NCBI GenBank assembly: GCA_029339195.1
Contig: JAPTJF010000008.1
Coordinates: 124,001 to 188,000 of the forward strand
Length of the DNA stretch: 64,000 bases
Source of the DNA: Micractinium sp. NFX-FRZ
Lineage: Eukaryota; Chlorophyta; Trebouxiophyceae; Chlorellales; Chlorellaceae
Direction: 5' to 3'
Below are positions 56,005-64,000 of the stretch, one piece after another. Within the stretch, counting starts at the first letter, position 1, and each line of letters begins with the position of its first letter. The position numbers and the translations under genes are program-made. The notes beneath the pieces are model-generated. The model did not search any database. It was not told the DNA's origin and worked only from the letters and a program-made list of their open reading frames with translations.

Positions 56005-59000
56005 ATGACAAAGCCCGTTGTTCGGCGGGGCGGGGCGGCAAGACCCCTCTCAGTCACGCAGCTCCTGCTCGACTTGAGCTTGGCCCGACTTTTGCTCACT
56101 GTGCTGGGCACCTTTCTGAGGCCCTTCCAGGTCTCCTTCCGCTGGTGCGCATGGGCCTGGAGCTTGGCGGTGGCCCTCCGCCGCTTGGTGCTGCGAGCCG
56201 TGGGCTACTTCGCGGCGCCGCCACGCAGCCCAACACTGCGGCAGCTGGGACGCGGCGTGCTGGAAGTGCGGCGGTGGCATTTAGCGGCAGGTGAGGCGGC
56301 GGGCAAGCGGCGGGCGGCGGGCAGGGTGGTCCCATGGGCGGCGGGTTGGCGGCCGCGACGAGGGGAGCGCGCTTGCTTTCCGCACCAAGTTCCACAGGAA
56401 TCTCATTCTTACGAGCAGCCCTCCAGGACCGGGCGACATTGCATTCGCAGGCTGGCGGCACCCCGCCCTGTGCCGTAGAGAACTCAGCCCGCCCACGTGC
56501 GCCGCCTCGCCGCCACGCCACGCCCGCCTTTCCGTGCACCCACCCTGCCCTGCACCCGTGCTGTGCTGTGCTGTGCTGTGCAGCGAGCATCGTGGTGGCC
56601 TCGGCGCTGTCCTCGGCGGCGCGCTACGCTCGCGAGCTCAAGGATGAGGCGGTGCAGCAGAAGCGGCGGCTGCTGGCCAAGATGGCCAATAGCAGGTGTT
56701 TGGTGGGGGGGGTGTTGGGGGCAAGATTCCAAGTGTTGAGTACCAGAGACTGCTACCAACTGCTTCCATTAGCAACCATTCACCATTCCACCGCTCTTCT
56801 GGGTGGGTGTGAGCCATTGCCTATGTTGTGTTGTCACTTGCCTCCTCCACAGCTCCTGTTTTGAGTGGGCATCACCGCCGCCACCTCGTCCATCGTTATA
56901 GCTTTTGCTTGCTTTCCTGAAATCTCCCCAATTGCAGGACCTGCTTTGGGTGGGGCCACTCCACCCACACCGCCACCTCGCCCCGTCGTTATAGCGTCTG
57001 TCTGTTCTGTTTATGACTCCCCCCCCGCAGGTCCTACTTTGAGTGGGGCATCCACGCCGCCAAGCTGGACGCCCTCGAGGGGGTGGACCAGGCGGAGCGC
57101 TGGCGCGCCGAGACGCGCCTGTACGACCGCAAGCTGCTGCGGTGAGCGGCGGGCTCAGCGCTGAGCACTGCACTGTATCCAGGAGCTTCCCAGGCAGGGC
57201 TGAAAGCCCACCTGCGCAAGGTGCCCAGTCCTTCCACAACTTGAAACGCCTCTGGCCCCACACCGTCCCCACCTCACCCACCCCACCTCTCCTTTCACCC
57301 CACCTCTCCTCCCGCAGCGAGAAGGTGGCCCACCTGCGCAAGGTGCGGGAGGGCGGCAGCATGGCGGACCAAATGTTTGCGCTGCGCGCCGACCTGCTGC
57401 GCAACCTGGGCAACATCACAAACAGGTGGGCGAGGGCAATGCAGCAGTGTAGTGGGCAGCACATCGCATTTACAGGGTAGCACGCTTTGCCGATCAGCCT
57501 GGGCAGCATCACAAACAGGTGGGCGAGGGATGAGAGAGTGCAACATTGGGGCTGGGTGGGCTGGGATAGTGAAACAATGGGGCAGGCAGTGGGCAGCACA
57601 CTGCATCGTTACAGGGTAACATGCTTTGCCGATCAGCCTGGGCAGCATCATACGCAGGGCATGCGTGCAGGCAAGGGCGGTGTGGGCAAACCTGGGATGC
57701 AGCGATGCTGTGGGGAAAGAGGCGTGCGGTTGCCTGGTCTGGGCGCAGCACCCAACACTCTTCTCAGTGTGTCTGTGCCTGTTCCACGGCACAAACCGGC
57801 CCCTACGGCCCCTGTCCCCTCGCCCCCCCTCCCCACACCGCCGGCGGCCCCTCTCCCCACCGCATCTCCCCTGCCCCGCAGCGCGCTGCACGAGCACTTC
57901 CCGGTGATCCCGGAGCCGATTCGTGAGTACATTGAGGAGGTGAAGACGCAGCTGGAGGAGGTGACCAGCTCGCCAGGTAGGCGGGCGCCAGGCGGGCATG
58001 AGGGCGGCCAGGCAAGGCGCCAGGCGGAGGTCCAGGCTGGCGGGGCAGGCGGCCCCGCCTGAGCCGTCAAGGGCACACCGCTCCTGTGTCAGCCACCACA
58101 GTCTATTTCTGTGGGCGCCAGGCGGGCGAGGGGCGTGGGCTCTTGAAGGGGTCTCAGGGGTTTGGAGTCTCGAAGGGAGCCAGCCTGCATAACCCAGACA
58201 GTATCATCATCGTCGTCGTTTCTTATGATGCTTGCCACTCCCCCTGCTGTGTGTGGCGCAGACCTGCCGCTGGAGGAGAAGGCGGCCTTCCTGAAGGAGA
58301 CGCGGCACGCCTTTGGGCGCACGGCGCTGGTGCTGAGGTGAGGCTATGCGCGGCGGGGTGGGGCCGGCGTCGGGCTGGGCGTGCCGCCCTGGAACATCTG
58401 TGCGCTGTGTGTGTGGGGAGCGGCGGATGCTGGCAGGCGTGCGTGCGCTCCTTCCCGCTCTGTGATTCCCAGACGTCCCACCAGTCTCCGTGCGCCCTGA
58501 TCCCGGCCGGCTCTTGGCGTCCGCTTGGTGGTGTGTGTGCAGTGGCTCCCTGGGTCCCCCCCCTGACCACCCGCTTGCTGCCCTTTTCCTGCCAACAACC
58601 CACACCCCTGCCTCCCCCGGCCGCCTGCTCTTCCCTCCCCCCCTCCCTCCCTGCGCAGCGGCGGCGGCTCCCTGGCCGCCTTCCACCTGGGCGTGGTCAA
58701 GGCGCTGCTGGAGCACCAGATGCTGCCGCGCGTGCTGGCCGGCAGCAGCGTCGGCTCTATGGGTGCGCGGGTGGGGCCTGTGCTGTGCCTGTGCCGGCTG
58801 TGTTCACTTGCGGGTGCCGGTTGCCACGACTGGGGGGGTGCCACGGCGAGGGTGCAACAATCTTTGCATGTCCAACGCACCTCTCCTTGTTGCAAAGTTG
58901 CCTATCTGGTCCTCGGCGTGCCGAACCTGCAGTATGCGCGCTGGTGGCGACGCGCACCGACAGCGAGCTGTCGAGCATGCTGAGCGGCGCCAGCCTGGAG

Positions 59001-62000
59001 GGCATGGACCTCTCCTTCTTCTCATCGGCCACCGCACCCCAGCTGGTGGCGCACCTGCTGGCGCAGGTGGGCTAGGGCGAGTGGGCTGGCGGGTGGGCGG
59101 GGCGCTGGCAGGCGCTGGGTTGGTGGGGGCGGCTTGGGCTGGGGCGCTGGCGAGTTCTGGTGCAGCCGGTGCTTGCGCTGCTTCCGCCCCCCAGCTGATG
59201 GCGGCACCTGCTGGCACTGGCAAACAGGTTGCGGGCCTGCGGAGGTGCCATTGGGCAGAGGGCTGAGGGCTGCGGTGCTGTGGCTCGGGGCGCTGACATG
59301 TTGGGCCCCTCTGCTGGATCCCAGGCTCTCAATCCAAGCCACCACTCCCAAGCACCGCTCCTCCCACTGTCGTAACTGTCAATTCTCCCGCCCCACCCCC
59401 TGCAGGGCGCCCCCGCCGACCAGGATGTGGTGGTCAAGCGCCTGCGCCACCTGCTGGGCGACCTGACCTTCATGGAGGCCTTCCAGCACACGGGTGGGCG
59501 GGTGAAGGAGGGGTTCTTCTTTGTGTCTTCTTTGTGTGCTCTTCTTTGTGTGTTCTTTGTGTGTTCTTTGTGTGTTCTTCTTTGTGTGTTGTTTGTGTCT
59601 TCTTTGTGTGCTCTGCATGTCCCGTGGCGTCTCCTTTGTGTCTGCCCCCTCTTGTGGAGGCCCCCTCCGGCACACGGGTGGGTGGGGAGGAGGGAAGGGG
59701 TGATGGTATTGGTGTGGCCGTATCTTGGCGGTGTCGGCGCGGCAGCATCTTCCCCCCAGCCCCTGCACCCCTCTGCCCTGTTTCCCACCCCTCCCTTCCA
59801 CCCCCACCCCCGCCCCCTCCGCTGCTCAGGCCGCGTGCTCAACATCTCGGTCACCGCCGACGACTCGCATGAGCCACCCCGCCTGCTCAACTACCTCACA
59901 GGTGCGCCAGCCGGGCGGGCCCACACACGCATTGTTATCATCCTTCTGTTGGCATCATTTTCTACCGCGCAATGTGGGGGCGGCTGCTGGCGCAACGCTG
60001 TGTTGTGCAGCGTGAGGCGGCGCGGCGGTGCTGCACCCGCACGGTACTGCCCCACCTGCCTGCTTGCTCGAGCGCCTCACAAGCGGTTGCCGGTGGGCAT
60101 GCCGGAGGTGAAGCGGACTGTGCTGCTGCACAAGGCCCCCGCCGCATCGCACGTGATCCTCTGGAGCGCCGTGGCGTGCAGCACCGCCTGCCCCACCCGC
60201 CTCCCCTCATCTCCCAACCCCCCACCATCGTTCCACCCACCACGTATCTGTATTTGGCCCCTCTTGCCCCTGCAGCGCCCCACGTCGTCATCTGGAGCGC
60301 AGTGGCATGCAGCACCGCCTTCCCCGGCGCAACAGAGGCGCAGGAGCTGCTGGCACGCAATGCAGCGGGCACCCTGGTCAAGTGAGTGTTTCGTGCGTAT
60401 GTGTATGCGTTTGTGTCCTCTCCCTAGAAATATGTTTTTTGTTTGTCTGCTTTCCTCTGCTTTCCTCTCCCTCGACCCCCCTTGTTGCGGCTGTCCCCGT
60501 TGTGGAGCTGCTGCCACATGGCGGCTGCGGCCTATGTTGACCAGCCGGCAGGCTTGATCTGCTGGCACAATGGCGCCGACCCCGCCGGCTGCCCACATGT
60601 TGCGCCCTCCCCCCCTTTTTGTGTGCCAGTGCCTGCGCCTGGCCCGCTGCGCTGTGCGCCAGCCTCATCTGTCACCATCTGCCGCCCAACCCTGCCCCAC
60701 CCCGCCCTTGCCCACTGGCGCAGGTTTAGCAGCGAGGCGGCGGGCGGCGGCGCCGAGAGCTGCTGCCCGGGCGGCGGGGGCGGCGGGCACGCCAACAAGC
60801 CTGTGCGGCACTGGCGCAGCGGAGGGATGGAGCAGGACCTGTCGATGCGGGGCCTCAGGTGGCTGGGGGGGCTGGTTGTTCAGCTGGCAGGCTGTGCAGC
60901 TGGTGGAGCGGGGTGGGGCGGGGGCGGAACAGGGCCTTCAGTTTCGCGGCCTCAGGCAACCACCTGGCTGCCTGAAGCGCCTGATTGTGACCCCCCAGGC
61001 GTTGGAGGGGGGTGGCCAGGCATGCCTTGCTGGCTGGCTGGGCAGTCGGGCGTTGCACAGTGTGGCATTGTGGAGAGAGGGCGGGGTTGAGGATGCGCGC
61101 AATGCCACGACCCGACCCTCATATATCTCACCTGCACTGCTGCTCCCACCCCCCTCCCCCTCCCTCGCCCCCACCCACCCCCGCAGCGAGATGTTTTCGG
61201 TCAATCACTTTATCGTGAGCCAAACCCACCCCAAGATCGTGCCCCTCCTCAACCTGAAGCGCCGCCTGGGCACGGCCGGCGCGGTGGCGGAGACGGAGCT
61301 CAAGCACAGGTGCGGGCTGGCGGCGTTGCGTGTTGTGCTTGATTGAAAAGGTTTCAGTTCCAAGCTGGGACAGGTGGGTGGGCCTCATGCGCGGTGGCAG
61401 AGGCAGTGCAGCTGAAGCACAGGTGCCGGTTGGTGCCCTTCGGTGCCGAGCATGCCAATTCAAGTCACACAAGGGGATTGCCCCCCGGTGGCCCCCGACC
61501 TGCAAGGCGTTTTGTGTCTCCCACAGGCTGACCCCCTGGCTCCCTCAAACCCCATCACACCCTCGCCCGCTCCCCCTCCTGCCCCCGCCCCCCCGGCCCG
61601 CCCCGCAGGTGCCGGCAGCTGCAGGAGGTGATGCCCTCCTGGCTGCCCTCCCGCTGGCTGCGCGTGTTCTGCCAGCAGTGGGAGGGTGACGTGACCATCG
61701 TGCTGCCCGACACGCTGCGCCAGCTGTACAAGTCGATTGTGCACCCCAGCAACGCGGGTGGGTGGGAGGGTTGGTGCCGCGGTGCATGCGCCTGTGTGTG
61801 GTGGGCATGGTGGGAGGCCCTCTGCCAGCTGTACAGGGCAAGGGTGCGCCCCGGCAACGCGGGCGGGTGCCCAGTATTAGTGTGTGCCTCTTTGTGGGGC
61901 ATGCAAGGTGAGAACCGGCAGGCAGGCGCAGCGGCCTTTCCATGCCCTCCCATCTCCGCCGCCCCCCTCGTGCGCCTACTCAGCCCCTCCTCCGGCGCCT

Positions 62001-63829
62001 GCCTGCCCCCTCCCCACACCTGCTGGCCGCTAGTGTACAGCCGACGTGCTGCAGCCTTCCTCACCCCGCCCCTGCTCCGCATCTCCAACCCCCGCTTGCC
62101 CCCCCACCCCACCCCACCCCACCCCGCAGACCTGCTGGCCGCTGTGCGCCAGGGCGAGCTGTGCACGTGGGCCAAGCTGAGCGCCATCCACTGCAACTGC
62201 GGCATTGAGGCCACGCTGGACGCGTGCATCCAGCAGGTGAGGTTCGATTCTGCACACGAGGTGTGGGGCACAGTTGGGGCAGGGCACAGTGCGGTACATG
62301 ATTGGTCTTCAAATTGCTGGGCGCGTGCATCCAGCAGGTGCGGTGAGTTGTGCTCACAGAGGTCTGGGGCACAGCGGGGCACATGGTTCGTCTTCAAGGG
62401 GCGCTGGATGCGTGCACTCAACGCACACGACGCGTGGGGTGAAGTGGGGCCGCCACGCAGAGCTTTGCTCTTCTGTTTCTGCCCCTTGATGCGGCTCTTA
62501 ACGCCCACCTCCCATCTCCCCCCGGCAGGTGTCCACCTGGGAGCGGCAGGAGCGGCGCAAAGCGGCTCTAGAGAACCCGCACCCCCCCACACACATACAC
62601 ACGCCCACCAACTGCCCCACCCTCTCACTCTCCCATCCTTCTCCCCCTCCCCCCGCAGGTGTCCACCTGGGAGCGTCAGGAGCGGCGCAAGGCTGCCAGC
62701 ACGCTGCTGCCCATGAAGAGCCGCATCCCCTCGTGGATGCACCTCCCCTCGGCCACCTCCGGCAACTTTGGCGGCGCCTCCATGCGGGGCAGCCCCAGCC
62801 AGGACTCGTTGGCAGGGTGAGCGGGGGGCGGGGGCGGCGGTGGGGGCCAGAGTGTGTGTGGTGTATGCTGTGTGGGGTATGCGCCGACGGATGTCCGTCG
62901 CGCGCCTGCCCTCCCTGCCAGTCACTCGTCTGCACCCCACACACCTGTTTCCCCGGCGACTAAGGTGCTGGATCCCTGGTGCAGGTTTGAGAACGACGGG
63001 GTGTGCATGGATGACGACCACCTGCCCTTCTACCCAAACCACGTGATCTTACATTACCGCCCCTTGTGTGCAGGTTTGAGAACGACGGTGTGTACATGGA
63101 TGACGACCACCTGCCGCTGCCCGAGGAGCGCGCTGTGGGCGCCTACAAGGTGCGCGCTGCCTTTGCTCAGTGCTTGAACACGGGGGGTGACGGTGTGGGT
63201 GCTGCCGTGTTGTGCTTGAACACGGGAGGTCACAGGGTGGGCGCTGCGCTTGCTTAGGACTTCAAAATCATGGGGGCCTGCAAGGTGGTGCTGCCATTGG
63301 TGCTTGTGCATGGCATGTGGTGGGGCACGATGGAAGGCACTGCGGGCAGGCATGGGTGAGGGAGGGGGGTGGGGGTGGGGGTCGAGGAAAGACAGATGGG
63401 AGGAGGTGCGTCGCGCAAAAGTGCGATGCACCTGCTCGCCTGCCCACCTGCTCCCGCCTGTTCCCCCTTCCTGGCACCCATCCGCCGCCGGTCTGCCTGC
63501 CTGCCTGCCCGCCGACGCGCCTGGCTGGCTGGATCCTCATCAAGTCACCCCCATCTGCACCCCATCAAGGCACCACCACCACACACCTGCTGTGCGTTCG
63601 CGCCCCGCCCGCACGTCTACCTGCCCGCCGACGCACTTGGCTGCATCAAGTTCTAAGTGTGTTGCCTGTGCTCCACCCGCAGGTCTACTTGCCCGCCGAC
63701 GCATTCGAGTGCATTGATGCCTCTGCCAACCTGTGGGCAGGCGGCGCCAGCCCGGCGGGCGGCGGCGCTGACAAGGCGCGCGCTCGCGGGCACCCCAGCA
63801 CTGACCGACTGGACGTCATTGCGCCCTGA
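56005..63829 (+). CDS. SDP1: SDP1/Tgl3-5-type patatin-like triacylglycerol lipase, catalytic Asp replaced by Ser
   Basis: SDP1 starts oil breakdown by cleaving triacylglycerol on lipid droplets. Eighteen exons (56005-56290, 56584-56695, 57031-57141, 57318-57425, 57882-57976, 58262-58337, 58659-58762, 58933-59066, 59406-59493, 59830-59901, 60276-60381, 60724-60858, 61187-61309, 61609-61757, 62130-62236, 62659-62816, 63074-63149 and 63683-63829) give 728 aa in frame. Exon 1 encodes a hydrophobic N-terminal region, as in SDP1. Family blocks follow: [50 protein letters not shown] (oxyanion hole, about 264-267), [16 protein letters not shown] (nucleophile Ser about 293), [43 protein letters not shown] and [17 protein letters not shown]. 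The conserved WRDG catalytic motif reads WRSG (Ser about 463). The start codon is the least certain part. Many introns carry exon-edge copies. Confidence 0.91.
56840..57000 (+). repeat. Two decayed copies of the exon 3 acceptor region in intron 2 of the lipase gene
   Basis: The real exon 3 start is gtcctactttgagtggggc at 57031. Relatives are at about 56852 (ctcctgttttgagtggg) and 56937 (gacctgctttgggtggggc), each right after CAG. The flanking word cgttatagc also repeats at 56894 and 56989, so each unit is about 90 bp. Confidence 0.85.
57480..57660 (+). repeat. Two copies of exon 4 end inside intron 4 of the lipase gene
   Basis: Exon 4 ends aacatcacaaacag then gtgggcgaggg (to about 57436). 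Copies lie at 57499-57532 (nearly exact, donor intact) and 57639-57660 (decayed). Between them gtgggcagcacactgcat and ttgccgatcagcctgggc also repeat. Confidence 0.9.
59517..59640 (+). repeat. TTTGTGTG-rich minisatellite in intron 9 of the lipase gene
   Basis: About ten units of tctttgtgtgt with small variations, followed near 59668 by cggcacacgggtgggtgggg, a relative of the exon 9 end and donor at 59485-59505. Confidence 0.85.
60135..60195 (+). repeat. Copy of exon 11 start inside intron 10 of the lipase gene
   Basis: Exon 11 opens cgccccacgtcgtcatctgg at 60276. A close relative at 60137-60190 reads cccgccgcatcgcacgtgat and then ctggagcgccgtggcgtgc, about 131 bp upstream. The copy could still encode [13 protein letters not shown]. 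Confidence 0.88.
62310..62425 (+). repeat. Two copies of exon 15 end inside intron 15 of the lipase gene
   Basis: Exon 15 ends gcgtgcatccagcag then gtgag (62222-62240). The word recurs at 62321-62340 with an intact donor and decayed at 62405-62420. The intervening text (gtgtggggcacagttggg and relatives) repeats too. Confidence 0.9.
62525..62575 (+). repeat. Near-perfect copy of exon 16 start with intact acceptor, intron 15 of the lipase gene
   Basis: The text after CAG at 62529 (gtgtccacctgggagcgg) matches the exon 16 start at 62659 almost base for base for about 35 bp. Splicing to the upstream acceptor would shift the frame, because the offset of 130 is not a multiple of three. Confidence 0.93.
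62981..63035 (+). repeat. Near-perfect copy of exon 17 start with intact acceptor, intron 16 of the lipase gene
   Basis: The word gcaggtttgagaacgacgg occurs at 62981 and at 63070; only the second leads into the rest of exon 17. The offset is 89 bp, so use of the first acceptor would shift the frame. Confidence 0.93.
63480..63660 (+). repeat. Two decayed copies of exon 18 start in intron 17 of the lipase gene
   Basis: Exon 18 opens gtctacttgcccgccgacgc at 63683. Relatives are at about 63503 (ctgcctgcccgccgacgcgc) and 63616 (gtctacctgcccgccgacgc). Confidence 0.9.
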
Positions 63830-64000
63830 ATTCCTACCAACTACTATCTGCGGCTGGCTGGCCGGCCGGCTGGCTGTGCTGTCACGGCGCCTGCCTGCCG
63901 GCCGGCCTGCTGGCGGCTCCCTGCTCGCCAGGCAAGCCAGGCAGGCCAGGCTAGCCCTCCCTCGCGGGCCGGGCCAACCCAGCCAGCCGCCCACAGCCAG
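63830..64000. other. 3' UTR start of the lipase gene
   Basis: After the stop codon there is a stretch rich in ggctggc, ccggccgg and ccaggc words that can form hairpins. No TGTAA is seen before the window ends. Confidence 0.4.

Noticed and set aside
59517..59640. Possible short membrane peptide from the TTTGTGTG repeat frames
   Set aside because: The frames are Cys/Val/Phe repeats created by the minisatellite and lie within an intron.
62529..62963. Alternative exon starting at the first acceptor of exon 16 as the main isoform
   Set aside because: It breaks the reading frame of the remaining exons; the downstream acceptor at 62658 gives consistent phase to the stop codon.
12300..63710. Introner-like mobile elements as the cause of the intron repeats
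   Set aside because: Repeats at different loci share no sequence, have no target-site or terminal-repeat structure and always match their own neighbouring exon.

Overview
The window looks like nuclear DNA of a unicellular green alga, most likely a chlorellalean trebouxiophyte (Chlorella, Micractinium or Auxenochlorella type). The evidence is very high GC, genes broken into 4 to 18 or more short exons with GT-AG introns of 100 to 500 bp, TGTAA motifs downstream of many stop codons, and plant-type proteins (plastid L31, CRM domain, SDP1 lipase, UBP1). There is no operon structure, no RNA gene, no CRISPR and no recognisable complete transposon.

Layout, left to right. 1-9515 (-): a FANCI-like Fanconi anaemia protein whose 3' end lies off the left edge. 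10449-15599 (+): a nucleotide-sugar transporter of the CMP-sialate/UDP-galactose (SLC35A) type. 17376-22432 (+): a three-RRM UBP1/TIA-1-type RNA-binding protein with a probable 2 kb 3' UTR. 24929-26387 (-): a plastid-type CRM (CRS1/YhbY) protein. 26991-28891 (-): an unrecognised multi-pass membrane protein. 29657-33665 (-): a DUF2358-SOUL protein. 34943-37530 (+): a single-pass FAS1 protein. 38810-41855 (-): a CDC50/ALIS flippase beta subunit. 42294-48885 (+): a kinesin-5. 49306-50349 (-): plastid ribosomal protein bL31c. 50634-54834 (+): a G-patch plus C2H2 zinc-finger protein. 56005-63829 (+): an SDP1-type patatin lipase.

The exon models were built by hand from conserved protein blocks and GT/AG boundaries. 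For eleven of the twelve genes the summed exon lengths give an uninterrupted frame from ATG to stop, which is strong internal support. FANCI is 3'-incomplete and only its first six exons were phased exactly. The genes are unrelated in function and are simply neighbours. Several pairs are divergent over short intergenic regions (284 bp for bL31c/G-patch, 438 bp for CDC50/kinesin) and may share promoters.

The most unusual signal is structural. Many introns carry one to four decayed copies of the adjacent exon edge, including the splice site, arrayed at about 50 to 150 bp intervals. These exon-edge echoes occur in at least nine of the twelve genes. Each is specific to its own locus and they share no consensus. 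Several introns also have the same short word at the 5' and 3' splice sites. Together these suggest that local tandem duplication across exon-intron boundaries is making and lengthening introns in this genome. Other notable points are an SDP1 lipase whose conserved catalytic Asp is Ser, a shortened SOUL core, a 44-nt G tract just inside the intron that follows the conserved FANCI ubiquitination lysine, and a GC-AG intron in the kinesin gene.
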